In this document: in pieces, positions 42,428 to 52,985 of the stretch
Layout: every line of letters begins with the position of its first letter
Numbering within the stretch: position 1 is the stretch's first letter
Assembly: GCA_029204225.1 (NCBI GenBank)
Contig: CM055112.1
Location: forward strand, 44,339,634-44,403,633
Source: Diphasiastrum complanatum
Taxonomy: Eukaryota; Streptophyta; Lycopodiopsida; Lycopodiales; Lycopodiaceae
Length of the DNA stretch: 64,000 nucleotides
Direction: 5' to 3'
Translations under genes and position numbers: made by a program
The notes under the pieces: model-generated
The model's input: only the letters and a program-made list of their open reading frames with translations
Database searches by the model: none
What the model was told of the DNA's origin: nothing

Positions 42428-43400
42428 CGAAATCCTTGAATGTCTTGACCTTCAAACTTAGTTCTACACAGAATCTTCTGTGTGACTCCAAACTTAATGC
42501 TTTAGTAAAAACATCTGCTGTCATATCTTGCATTCTACAATATTGCAATCTAACTTCTTCGTTGAAAACTTTGCTTCTGACAAAATGATACTTCAGTTCA
42601 ATGTGCTTACTCCTGGAATGAAATCTAGGGTTGGTTGATAAAGCGATGGCACTGTAATTATCACAAAATAATGTCGTCGAAGCATATTGATTCAGACCGA
42701 TATCTGAGAGTAAGTTCCTCAACCAAATTGCTTCCTTTGTAGCTTGAGAGGCTGTGATATACTCTGATTCAGTGGAAGATAGAGCTATCGAAGATTGCTT
42801 GTGACTGTTCTAGGAAATTGGACCATTGTTGATGAAGAATGTAAATCCGGAAGTAGATTTACGAATGTCTACATCTCCTGCCCAACTCGCATCTATGTAA
42901 CCACTGAGGAAATTGAGTTTGTCATTGCCGACTGCTCCATAACAAATGCAAAAGTCCATAGTAGCTCAAAGATATCTCATGACTCTGATAAGAGCCTTCC
43001 AATGTGTTATACCAGGATTAGTCATAAACTGACTGAGAGAGTTGATTGCAAAAGCTATGTCTGGCCTAGTATAGATCATGGCGTACATAAGAGGTCCTAT
43101 AATAGAATGGTAAGGATACTCACGCATCTACTGCTTCTCATGAGTTGTTTGGAGACACTGGTCCTTTGACAATTTGAGTCCTGGTTCCATTGGTGAGAGA
43201 GCTAACTTGCAATTGATCAGATTATATCTGACTAAAATGTTGTAGATGTACCTCTGTTGTGTAATGTAGATCAATTTTTGTTTTCTGTCTCTGTGGATTT
43301 GTATACCAAGGCAAAAATGAGCTTCGCCCAGATTGGTCATGTTGAATTCGGAAGATAGCATTTTCTTCTCCTCTTTTATCAGATCGGATTCTTGATAAGA
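42423..43400 (-). pseudogene. Element A RT end and RNase H
   Basis: Minus-strand blocks: 43361-43130 (SEFNMTNLGEAHFCLGIQIH, LIYITQQRYIYNIL), a further block with YTRPDIAFAI (about 43100-43030), then 42830-42423 with QATKEAIWLRNLL, LFCDNYSAIALSTNPRFHSR and SKHIELKYHFVRSKVFNEEV, the copia RNase H end. The RT catalytic YVDD and everything N-terminal to it are deleted: the frame runs from the linker (FISYQESDLIKEEKK) into SEFNMTNLGE. Stops occur near 43135 and 42815. Confidence 0.85.
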
Positions 43401-43941
43401 GATGAATACTCTTTATGCATAGCTTCTTTCTAGAGATATGAGTCAAGCTGACTGAGTGCCTCTTGGACAGACGTCGGTTCCTGAACAAGATATGCTGCAG
43501 ACTCGTCAATATACCAGTTAGGTGGTCTGCTAGTCCTTGAAGATCTTCTGGGTAATACAGGAAGTTGATCGTTTCTATCATACTATAGTTGCTGAACTGC
43601 AATATCATCATCTTCTGATCCACCGTTCATTCGTTGTTCATCGAAAGTAGAAGAACTTGGACCTTCAATGGGAATAGTCGCCGACGAAACTAGAAAGTTC
43701 AAAGCGTCAGGAGAATCTCATAGGTCAGCTACATGGGAACTGCCCTTTCCTTTGAGGTCTTGAAATTGATCTTCGATAAAGATGACATCCCGGCTAGTGA
43801 ATATCTTCGACTCGATGGGATCGAACAACTTGTAGGCTTGATTTGAAGTAGTGTAGCTGATGAAACACACTTGATACTCTGGAAGTCAAACTTCTTCCTA
43901 AGATCATGAGGTATCTGTGCAAAAGCAGTACATCTAAGAAC

Positions 43942-44466
43942 TCATAAGTTTAATAAAGAATGTTTGGTACCTGTCCAAACTTCGAATGGTGTTTTTTCTG
44001 AGAGGCCTTTAGTAGAACATTTGTTCTGAATATAGGTTGTTGTTGAAACAACTTCAGCCCAGAAGGACTTCAGAAGTGTCGCATGTGATAACATGCACTT
44101 TGTTGATTCAACTAAGGTCCTGTTCTTTCTCTCAGCAAGACCATTTGACTGAGGCGAATAGGAAGTGATGTATTGTTGTTCAATGCTGTTGTTAAGGCAG
44201 TAGTCTTTGAAATCATTGGAGATGTATTTTTTCTCGTTGTCTGACCTCAGTGCTTTGATTCGTTTGCCAGTTTGATTCTCAGCATGCTCTTTGACCAAAA
44301 ATGCGCTTTGATCTTTGACCATAAATGTGCCTTCGTCCACTTTGACCTGGGGAGATGATGAGACTGTGTCTGCTTGTTGATTAGGTTGCTTGGCTGCATT
44401 CTTCACTTGTAGAATTTGACAATCCTTGGTCTCATGGTTATTGCACTTGCAATACCTACAAAACAT
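43942..44466 (-). CDS. Element A fused zinc knuckle and integrase core
   Basis: One open frame of 174 codons. N-terminus: CRYCKCNNHETKDC (CX2CX4HX4C knuckle), then a linker to MVKDQSAFL. At residue about 56 it jumps to VKEHAENQTGKRIKALRSDN: an integrase core that begins just before the second catalytic Asp and includes EQQYITSYSPQSNGLAERKN (with catalytic Glu), continuing to KTPFEVWTGTKHS. The protease, GAG-pre-integrase and first integrase Asp have been lost by an in-frame deletion. The product would lack a complete D,D-35-E triad. It is an internal segment of a decayed polyprotein; the first Met is not a known start. Confidence 0.8.
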   Translation of the reverse strand: MFCRYCKCNNHETKDCQILQVKNAAKQPNQQADTVSSSPQVKVDEGTFMVKDQSAFLVKEHAENQTGKRIKALRSDNEKKYISNDFKDYCLNNSIEQQYITSYSPQSNGLAERKNRTLVESTKCMLSHATLLKSFWAEVVSTTTYIQNKCSTKGLSEKTPFEVWTGTKHSLLNL

Positions 44467-45175
44467 CTTCTTCTTTGACTATGGATTCGATGATTGTTCT
44501 TGACCTTGACTCTGTTTCTGATTCATTGCAGCCTTCTTGGAGCTTTTCTGCTTTTGTCGCTTCGAGCCTTTGTTGACAAATGGAGTCTGAGAGGAGGAAG
44601 TAGACAGTGTCTTGACTTCTTCTATTGTCTTCTTGCAAGCAACATAGTGATAACTCTAGTAAGAGCTAAATCTGAGTGTGTCGATATGATCATCACCCAG
44701 TTCTCATATGTAGAGGGCAAACTTGAAATCAATGCCATAATTGCGTCTTGATTGTCTATGACTGATCCGACAACGACCATCTATTGCAAAAGATTCTTAA
44801 ACTGGTTAATGTGACTTTGAAGAGAATCACGAGTAGACATTTTGAATGTGAAGAATTTCCTTCATAGATGTAACTTAGTAGTTACGTCCCTCAAGTCATA
44901 TAGTGAGTTCAAAATGTCCCAAACATATCTTTACGTTTTAGCTTCAGCTATGTGTCCAACCTGTGTATCTGATATATTGAAGATAATAAACGCGAAAGCT
45001 TTACCGTCCTTCGATTTTCGTTTTGAGTCATCGTCTTCAGGTTTTACTTCTGTACCTGTAACAATATCCCATAACTCGTTGGCAATTAGCAAGGTCTTCA
45101 TCTTAAATGTTCACAAATAATAATTGGATCCATTCAGCCTGTCTGTGATAAGACCGGATTTACTTTGAGAATCCA
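44300..45175 (-). pseudogene. Element A gag (UBN2-type)
   Basis: Minus strand, with frame breaks: RLNGSNYYL (about 45145), then MKTLLIANELWDIVTGTEV (about 45110-45050), KAFAFIIFNISDTQVGHIAEA (about 45000-44940), TKLH and FTFKMSTRDSLQSHINQFKNLL (about 44860-44800), then MALISSLPSTYENWVMIIST (about 44740-44690). These are the copia gag capsid region, ahead of a Lys-rich stretch and the zinc knuckle. Stops near 44920, 44875 and 44790 inactivate it. Confidence 0.75.
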
Positions 45176-45370
45176 TCTGGAACTTGGTCTGTCAATTGTA
45201 TCGATGATGCTAAGATGTGGTAATGCCAACAATAAGAAACCAATTCTTTGATACTGAAAGGTTGAAAAGAACTGAAGAGTATGATATCAATTTGATATCA
45301 CAAAAGATATGAAGTATTAGAGCTTTTGCTCTGATATCATGTTGGAATCAGATAAAGAAGTAGTGAAAAA

Positions 45371-45382
45371 GCCCTGATACCA
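45371..45382 (-). promoter_or_regulatory. Primer-binding site, tRNA-iMet type, element A
   Basis: The minus strand reads TGGTATCAGGGC, one base off TGGTATCAGAGC. It directly adjoins TGTCAAAAAGTGG, the apparent outer end of the right LTR. Confidence 0.7.
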
Positions 45383-46467
45383 TGTCAAAAAGTGGTATGC
45401 AGAAGATAGGTCTAGTTTGAAAAGAAAAGAAAACCTTTCGTGCATGGCTGAATAAACTATCTTCATCTATCCAATGCATGAGTACGCCTATCAATTTCAA
45501 ACAAGACAGAAATTACGTTTGAACTTATAGTAGCTAAGTTTGAAATTGTCAGTACTATAGTGAGTACGTAGCCAAACCATTAAGAATTGAAGATTATCAG
45601 ACAAATAATTAGTCATGAAAATATAGAAACGCATACAGTCTGAGATGAAACTGAAGAATAGTATTGATTCAAAATGAAACAGAAGTAAATGAGTACAATA
45701 AGTTGCGGATTGAAACCGTGTACTCTATGCTATCTCTGAGCGGCTAAAAATGAAAAGTCTGAATTAATGCGCAATGCTGATGAGCAGTAGTGCAATAGCA
45801 ATTTCTAAAACAACTCTAAGAAGTGAGCTAGAATGCTCAGGAGTGTTCAAGCTTGTAGGCTTGAGAGAGAGAGCTAACTATTCAAATGCTTCTGATAATT
45901 CTGATTTTCAATGAATTAATCTGTATGAATATGAACAACTATTTATACTAAGAAATTAGGTTGTCAATTGCGATCCCCAGTTGGCTGGTGATCTGCTGGC
46001 ATCCATCCGGTCCTTGTCATTGATTGCTGATAAGCGGTGAAATTGGCCGTAAACGTTCTGTTTGCGTAAATGAACCAAAACTGTAGCTTTGTAGAAATGA
46101 ACTAAAACAGCCACAGGCGACACTGTCGGGTTTTTTGCCAAAAAGCAAAAAAGATGAAAATGCCCTTAAATCTCATTTGCCAGAATCATTTCCTTTGAGG
46201 CTCTATGTAAAAGCGACTCTGCATATTTGCACGAGATTCCTGATAGGCGAAAAATGCGAAAAAGGAGACACTGCATTTTTTCACGAGATTCTTGTCATGC
46301 AAAAAACGCGACATTGTCGTAAACTCCATGTAATTCTGTAGACTGTGTAAAAACACTTGTAATTCTGTAGACTATGTAAACACATGGAAAAATCTACAGA
46401 ACTGGATAATCAATGGATGAAGATTAAAACCGATTAGACGATTGGTAAGAAAGAGAACAATCCAACA
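45383..46467 (-). repeat. 5' LTR of element A
   Basis: Starts at the primer-binding site and ends TCCAACA. The part 45474-46467 matches the left LTR; the first 90 bp do not. A TATA-like TATAAATAG on the minus strand lies near 45942. Confidence 0.8.
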
Positions 46468-46484
46468 TTAGTATCTAGCGATTT

Positions 46485-47137
46485 CAAAGTTAGTTGCTAA
46501 AGATTGAACGTGATTTCCATCACTACTGCTTTGTTCAATTTTTGATAGGTATAGTCATGCACTTGAAATAGGAAGTTTCCACTGCTATTAACTATCCTAT
46601 TTCCGACACAGCTAACCTTAACCAAAAGGAATCAAATGCAAATAAATGCCTCTTCAAATAATCTCTATAAAATTAGGTTGAATCACTATGCAATAATAAA
46701 TCCAAACTATTTCACCAAAACAAGCAAAAATGAACACAACCTTGGCTACAATTACATTCTATGATGAGTACTTGTCAAAACCCTTGGGTTGACCAAAAAA
46801 TGACTTTCAAAGACCTTAATAAACCTAAGAATGAGCTACTACAGCTCCAAGATCCCTTCCTATCGAATGATTGAGAACGATTCTTTGTGATTGACTCCAC
46901 AAATTGAGTGGCATCAAAAAGAAGGAAACACAAAAACTTGTTATTTTTGATCTGATAAGAGATGACCTTAACTCGGTTTTTGAAGCTAATACGCCTATAA
47001 ATCAAATCCCATTAGATACATCTCACTCAATTACACCAAAAATTGAAGGTGCTAATCATAGATTATGTCTACAAGCAATGCTTGAATTGCATCAAAGTCT
47101 TTGATTTTAGCATGATTTATAGCTCATTTCTTGGATT
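46485..47137. other. Stretch without a recognisable gene
   Basis: Lies between element A and the next LTR. Short frames (46775-47005 on minus, 46904-47104 on plus) carry no recognisable motif. It would be the internal leader of a minus-strand element whose primer site is at 47138. Confidence 0.4.
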
Positions 47138-47960
47138 GTCTCAGATACCATGTTGAAAATGTAGCAAAATAAGTCCAATTGATCCTAGAAATGATGGAGA
47201 AAGCACCTAATTAGAATCCAATAGCTAGAACACAAATCAATCTATTGATTTCTAGCTTATCTTGGCTTGAACTCCACTTTATGGCTCCAAAATCAAGCAA
47301 AATGCTTCACACGTGTGGATGTATGGCCTGCTACAACTTGTGTACTCTACCAACACCCTCTAATCCTTCTAATCATACAAAAAACCAAATGCCAATAGCA
47401 ATCAGCAAGCAAATTGTAGAGCAAAACTAGTCATGAAGGAAGACCTCAAAGTTACTCATTATTGATGGCAAATCCATGACATATTTATACATAACTACCT
47501 CAAATCTGAGAATTTTGGGCTACCTCTGATCCATCCATGACCTAACCCTAGTGTATAATATAATAGGTCATAATATCCACCCTAATTGGGGGGCAAGATC
47601 TTGAGATCCAAAAACAATGTAAAAATTTCTATTTTTAGCTTCTACAAAAACTCTAGCCTATCTATGCACATTTTGGCCTCATTCCAAAGGTGCCATTCCA
47701 AAGTTAGGTTAGAAATAAGACTTATAAGAAGAATCCTATGCCTTTTGGCACATGTGACATGGCCACATTACAATTTACAAGTGGTAAAACCAAACTATCT
47801 TGTGTAAATTTAACATGCTTGAAATTAGTTCATCGTGAAGCAAGTTTTGAATTGAACATTCTAGGTTTGCAAGTGCTCTTGGATCTCAACTGTCTCCTAG
47901 CTTCATATTGGCTAATGATATCTAGTATTGGTTGTTTCTTTGGATCAACAGCAAGAATTT
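47138..47960 (-). repeat. Probable LTR with adjacent primer-binding site (end approximate)
   Basis: GTCTCAGATACCA (47138-47150) reads TGGTATCTGAGAC on the minus strand, one base from the iMet site, and adjoins TGTTGAAAATGTAGC at 47151. The following sequence has the palindrome-like TCACACGTGTGG at 47307-47318 and a minus-strand TATA-like stretch near 47490. No second copy is seen, so the LTR length is a guess. Confidence 0.5.
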
Positions 47961-48396
47961 AATGGGTGTAAAGTGCAGATCATCTATGAATTGCATCCAC
48001 TTTGGAACTTTATAGCAATCTCAATTTTCATCCATTGAGTCCAAATAGATTTTTGTTGAAAAGGGCTCCAAGTATAGATTGAGAAGACCAAGGCACCAAG
48101 GGTTGTTGATGCATCTAGTAGATGTTTTGATCTAATTTTTGAGGGTAGGTATGTGTGCCAACCTGGTACTTTTTATATCTTTGTGACTGAACACCCTTGA
48201 TCTCAAGTGTATGTCCAAAATTGGAAGTTTCTCTCAAAGTTAGTCAAGAGGGTAAAACTGTTTGACATAGATTGTTGACAAATCACTTCATTTTCAATCC
48301 AACTCTTAAGAATAGAGTATATACCTTAACATTCACTTAATTTGAAATAGTTGTAATTTGTCCACATCAAAATTCCATGAACAATGATGTCTATTT
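47961..48396. other. Stretch without a recognisable gene
   Basis: I see no coding frame, repeat or signal here. Confidence 0.5.
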
Positions 48397-48612
48397 GTTG
48401 TATAGGTTTTAAAATATCATAATCATGAATACCAGTCCAAAAAATGCACAAATTTAATCAAAAGTGCAAGGTAACACATTTATGTTCTTGGACTTGTACT
48501 TTTTGTATAGGTTTTGAAATATCACAACCATGAATATGCCTCCAAAGAATGCACAACTTCTCAATCAAATTTGCAAGGTACACATCTATGTTATTGGCCT
48601 TGTACTTTCCTA
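48397..48612. repeat. Tandem duplication, period 106 bp
   Basis: Two units starting TTGTATAGGTTTT (48397 and 48503) share AATATCA.AA.CATGAATA, AATGCACAA, GCAAGGTA and CTTGTACTTT in the same order. No coding frame is associated. Confidence 0.8.
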
Positions 48613-48719
48613 GAATCACTAAAGCTGATAAGAAATGTCTCATTGTAATAATAAAGCTAAGAAGAAATGTCTCATTTTTATAACCAACCATGGACTAATG
48701 CTAGGTTTAATGGGCACAC

Positions 48720-48855
48720 AAGCCATGTGGATCAAGTTGAGGCTTGTACTTCAAAAGGATTTACACCATTCAAAAGGATTGCAGCATTTAGTTTTGAACT
48801 CAAACCGTTGATCTTCAACATATTGTTTCTATGCAAGTGAGTCACTTGGTACTTG
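48720..48855 (-). pseudogene. Second CACTA TNP2 fragment
   Basis: This stretch resembles 125-262 of the window: CATGTGGA.CA, GTTGAGGCT, AAAGGATTTA, AGTTTTGAACTC, ATATTGTTTC.A.GCAAGTGAGTCACTTGGTAC. On the minus strand it retains the DSLAWK codons of the TNP2 motif (about 48845-48828). It is short and rearranged. Confidence 0.7.
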
Positions 48856-48859
48856 CTTA

Positions 48860-49525
48860 CTAATGTAAAAACATATAGATTGTATACTTCATTGACTTGA
48901 GTGTCTTTGTCACTAGATTGACTTGAATGCAATCCATCTCTATGTGCAAAATTGCATGCATGCACAAACATAGATAACATAAGATTGGTTGATTTAGAAA
49001 ATATTTATCGTTAATTTTTTACATAAAATATTTTGATTTTTATACGTTGTGCATGTTTGTATGTCTTTCTTTCAAAATTTTTAATAGTGATTCTATTTTC
49101 ATTCATTATAGGTATATAGCTAATCATGTCAATATATTATAATTAAATCCTAAATCCAAGCTTAAATGTGCATATTTTTGTAATTGATTCCCTTCTTTTA
49201 AGGCTATAGTCACATAATTAATTACATCATTGTCATTTGTTCATATCCTAATTTTAGCTTACTCGAATGTTTTGTAACTGATAAGTGTAAATTATTGTAA
49301 GTTGTGAATGCAATTAACATATTACCATGTCATCAAGTTTTGGCAGTTGTTATGGTAGTGGTCGTGGAGGTCATAATTATCACTTTAAATTTTTATACAC
49401 CTCTAACCTCTAAATAGATATTAAATTTACAAAACCTTTCCTTAGTCAAGGCAAGACAAGACCTTCACAAGCATCCCATCACACACAATCAGATTTGAAT
49501 CCCTTCTATGACATAGATTGTGTAG
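48860..49525. other. Stretch without a recognisable gene
   Basis: AT-rich; a short plus-strand frame opening MSSSFGSCYGSGRGGHN (about 49328) is Gly-rich but ends quickly and is not supported as a gene. Confidence 0.45.
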
Positions 49526-49527
49526 GG

Positions 49528-50488
49528 AATGTTCGGGATAGTATGAGTATCGGAATCAGCCGAGTATCCTCGGTGCATTAATCTACATCTATCAAATTCA
49601 AACCACCTTCGATAATTCGAACATTGTTTCACTTCATCCTAGCTTCAAAGTCGTTGGGATTGAAACAATCAATTCCGTAGACATGCACGAAGTAGACTGA
49701 TTCAAAGTTTAATAGCGAAAGCGAAATAATACAAAGCTTGGAGCATTATAATCGACACAAATTATCAGTCATATGAATAATTAAATCCACAAATCAGTTT
49801 ATTTGCTTATAATGAATCAAACAAAACTGAATAAAGATTCATTCGACATGACACAACACAACTTATTTTGCTAGAACAAATACTAGTTGAAAAGTGTACA
49901 AGTTCGAATGTAGATAGAATCGTGATATTTTTGAAACAATACTTTGTAGTAACAAAGAGAAAGGTTGAATAGTTGTGCTCTAAAAATTTGATTGATCGGT
50001 TTCATAAATACTAATGCATTGAGTGACTTCCATATTGTATATACACACGACTATGCGATTAAGAAAATGCTTAACCTGTACTTTTACAAATGGGATTGAG
50101 ACACTACATGCTAGTAGCAGTCGCTATTAGACAAAATCTAATTCTGTTAGAGAGTTAGTCCAGGCGTTATGAAGGTATTGTTGAGCCTTCGAATGCCCGA
50201 GTTAAGTATTTGAGTTGATGGTGACAAGCGAATACTCGATGATGGCCAGGTAGTCGGTGAATGGCCGATAGTTCAACTTGATGTTGGTGCTTGGATCAAT
50301 GGTGACAACTCGATAGTTTAGCGGTATCACGAGGACATTGTCATCTAATCCTTTGTATTTCTATATGTTGTTAAAAAATAAGTGTATCTATGTAAAGTAT
50401 GTGACTGTAAATATATTTACATACAACAAATGATCAATGGATCTAGATTAACTATGAGATTAGGGATGGAGAAAATAGAAATCCAACA
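49528..50488 (-). repeat. 3' LTR of copia element F (outer end approximate)
   Basis: Ends ATCCAACA at 50488, next to a minus-strand polypurine tract (TAAGGGGAGA, 50489-50498) and RNase H. The inner end resembles the LTR ends of element A (GAAA..AATCCAACA). The outer end is not defined. Confidence 0.6.
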
Positions 50489-50499
50489 TCTCCCCTTAA

Positions 50500-50840
50500 A
50501 TGTTTTGATTTTCAAATTCAAGATAAAATAAATTTTATGTGTGCTTTCTAATTTAACCCTTTTGTAAAGATGTCAACTGCCATGTACTATATTCTACAAA
50601 ACTTTAGACTCACCTCCTTATTGAGTATTATGCACTTGATATAGTGGTACTTAATCTTGATGTGCTTGCTCCTACTAGTAGAGTGAAATCTAGGATTGAT
50701 CAATAATTCTATAGCACTATGATTATCACATTGAATGATTGTTGGAGCAGTTTCTTTTAGTCTAATGTCAAACAATAGATTTCTCAACCAAATTGTCTCT
50801 TTAGTAGCTTGAGAGGCTGTAATTACTCTAATTCTATTGA
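50500..50840 (-). pseudogene. Copia element F, RNase H end
   Basis: Minus-strand MRNLLFDIRLKETAPTIIQC, then DNHSAIELLINPRFH and SKHIKIKYHYIKCIILNKEV (50787-50587), preceded by QATKETIWL. This matches the RNase H end of elements A and B. It is cut at about 50843 by an LTR in the opposite orientation, so only this C-terminal part is left. Confidence 0.8.
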
Positions 50841-50843
50841 AAA

Positions 50844-51790
50844 TGTTGGATTTACTCCTCTACTCTCCTAAATCCCATGTTAATCTAGTTCCACTCATAT
50901 TGCTGCAGTTTTACATGCATTGTCGCACAATTTGTCGAAATACTCTATTACTGAAGATGGGCAAGAGAATGGCACCCAACTTGTCAGAGTTGACCGACTT
51001 ATTGGGGGAGCCCGACTTGACCGACTTACCGACTTATCGACTTATTGACTCAACCGACATATCGAGAAAACCCGACTTGTCCAACATATCGTGGAAGTCT
51101 GACTTATCGACTATACCAACTTAATTGGCCACAATAGTGACTCCGAATAGTCAAAGCCTTCTCACACCTACTTCTTGTACTGTGCAATGAGTTGGACAAT
51201 GACAGCAGTAGCCACGATCTCATCTAGATGGCACAATGGCTCCACACCATCTTTTTTGTACACTCATCAGCACAAATGTAAATTGTATATAGATGACCAT
51301 TGTAATCTAATTAAGTACGTGAGTCAATCATAGTGCTTTATAGAGAGATAGACGTTGTAGATACTTTCATGCATCGATTATTTCATTCAGACTGTTTGTC
51401 AGTAATAAGCTCGTAGATTTTACATAGCGTAGTTAGATTCCTGAGCATGCAGTTTTGTCCGCTATTGTCTTGTGCTCATAGCACCAAAATGACTCATTAA
51501 TCAGAATCACTCATTGTCTTTTATTGCATTCAAAGTTCTTCTCATAATTGTATGTTTTGCTACTATGTCTTTCTGTCTGATTTTCTCACTGCTTTGTCTA
51601 ATTGTTTGCTCTTCCGCTTCCGCAAACAACCATGCAATTAAGCTCTACTTTACCTTTGTGTTCTCCTATTGTAGTCATAGTGCACGCATTGAGGGAATTA
51701 GTCAACCACTGTCTTCATGTAGTAGTAGGATCATTCTGATTCAATTGATCAACGCGCCTGAGTCTTTAGACCATTTTCCCCGACAAAAAA
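50844..51790 (+). repeat. LTR of the A/B copia family, isolated (end approximate)
   Basis: Starts TGTTGGATTTACTCC, like the B LTR TGTTGGATTAATC, and later has GTCTTGTGCTCATAGCA and TTTTATTGCATTCA blocks like those LTRs. It contains a short CGACTTATCGACT-type tandem stretch (about 50990-51120). It appears as a solo or truncated LTR inserted in the RNase H of element F; the neighbouring gag fragment on its right belongs to another family. Confidence 0.55.
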
Positions 51791-51794
51791 CATT

Positions 51795-52320
51795 GTGATG
51801 GAGGTTTGTTTTATACTGTCCTTGAGAAGTTCATTAGTCACATTCATCTTGATGATGTGTAGAGCTTTCTTAGCTCTCTTGTCATACCTCAATTGATCTT
51901 GAGGTGCCAAAGGTCTATCCTCCACATCTGCAACAATATCTATCAACTCATTCATCTCTAATAAGGATTCCATCCTCACCTTCCAATTAGAATAGTTGAT
52001 TGAGGTAAGCCTATCATGGCCTTTTAACATGAAGCCCCTTGAGGTTGTCATGTTGCAATGAGTTGATCTTCTCTTTGAACATGCTCCAATGCACTTATAA
52101 CTCTCTTGAAAATCAACAAACAAAACTCAAGAAGAAATCACATATATCTGGAAACACTATGGCCTCTTCTTTTCTCTCTTCTAGCAAATCCTAGCACCTA
52201 GAATGTTGATTTCTTGATCACAATAGATCTAAATACAATATGATGAGATTTTGCCACCTAAGGTTGAAGCACACTCTTGAAAAGTACAACAACCTAAAAA
52301 TCAAGAGATCCTATCTGTAA
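51795..52320 (-). mobile_element. Fragment of the element D family: gag start and leader
   Basis: Minus strand 52123-51800 encodes MTTSRGFMLKGHDRLTSINY, then WKVRMESLLEMNELIDIVAD and RAKKALHIIKMNVTNELLK, closely similar to the gag of element D at 59270-58914. The leader on the right (52125-52260; CTTTGAACATGCTCCAATGCAC, TCAAGAAGAAATCACA) also matches D. It ends abruptly at about 52320 against a chromovirus LTR. Confidence 0.85.
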
Positions 52321-52797
52321 GGATCGCCTAGTGAAGATTTGACTAGATCTTGTTGCATGCAACCAAAAGGACACCTGTGGAACAAAACCACCCAATCAAC
52401 AAGAAATGGCTAGTCAATACCCTAACCACTTCACCCCCATGCCATGGTAAATGAATGCAAGAGAGGAGGGGCTCCTGGCGAAAAGGATCAGAAAATCCAA
52501 CAGGTAGATGGGTGAGTTTCCACTAGTATATATTCTCTCCCAAGAGGAGAGAATATTTTTCTTAGGATCCCCATGAAACATGGAATAGCAATTGACTTCC
52601 TATTTATGTATTATAACAGTCAAACACCATGAAAGTGTTCTTATGTCCAATTATCATTCTGGGCCCTCATATGATTATTGATTACTTGATCGGCAAGCTC
52701 GTAATGATGAGGCATAAGTAATAACCACATACTGAAGTGACCGACTTCCCACATCAAAAATTATTTCAAATCCCAGATATTGGACATGGACGCAACA
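52321..52797 (-). repeat. Chromovirus LTR, second copy
   Basis: The minus strand starts TGTTGCGTCCATGTCC at 52797, after a polypurine tract (AAGGGAGGAAGAA, 52810-52798), and runs left. It shares its start with the LTR at 36084 (TGTTACGTCCATGACC), and its later part with 29100-29460. Confidence 0.7.
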
Positions 52798-52799
52798 TT

Positions 52800-52980
52800 C
52801 TTCCTCCCTTAAACTGGTTTTGTCTTTAGAACAAGTAACTAGGAAAGATCCAATTTGTATGCTTTTAACTCTTTCCCATGAATCATTATTCTCAGTCTGA
52901 CCAACCAACCTAATTAAGCACTCAAAGATAGAGATTTCTCAATTGTTTATCTCTGATTCTGAGTACCCTTTATCTGATAT
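52800..52980 (-). pseudogene. Chromovirus chromodomain fragment
   Basis: Minus-strand ECLIRLVGQTENNDSWERVK (about 52925-52865) is the chromodomain end, homologous to ECLIRWKGCTEEWERVDSIK of the chromovirus at 36 kb. Only the last codons before the polypurine tract remain; the rest of the polyprotein is absent. Confidence 0.75.
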
Positions 52981-52985
52981 CAATA

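Larger units (their letters stand above)
41364..46467 (-). mobile_element. Copia element A, deletion derivative
   Basis: Bounded by direct LTRs (about 41364-42415 and 45383-46467), reading right to left. Internal: gag (about 45175-44300), knuckle fused to integrase (44466-43942), linker (43900-43400), RT end and RNase H (43361-42423), polypurine tract and left LTR. Missing: protease, GAG-pre-integrase, the first catalytic Asp of integrase and most of RT including YVDD. Element B of the same family retains the protease and RT core, so they are complementary wrecks of one family. Confidence 0.88.

Noticed and set aside
48397-48612. Hairpin or small-RNA gene
   Set aside because: The repeated units are direct, not inverted, and no stem is evident.
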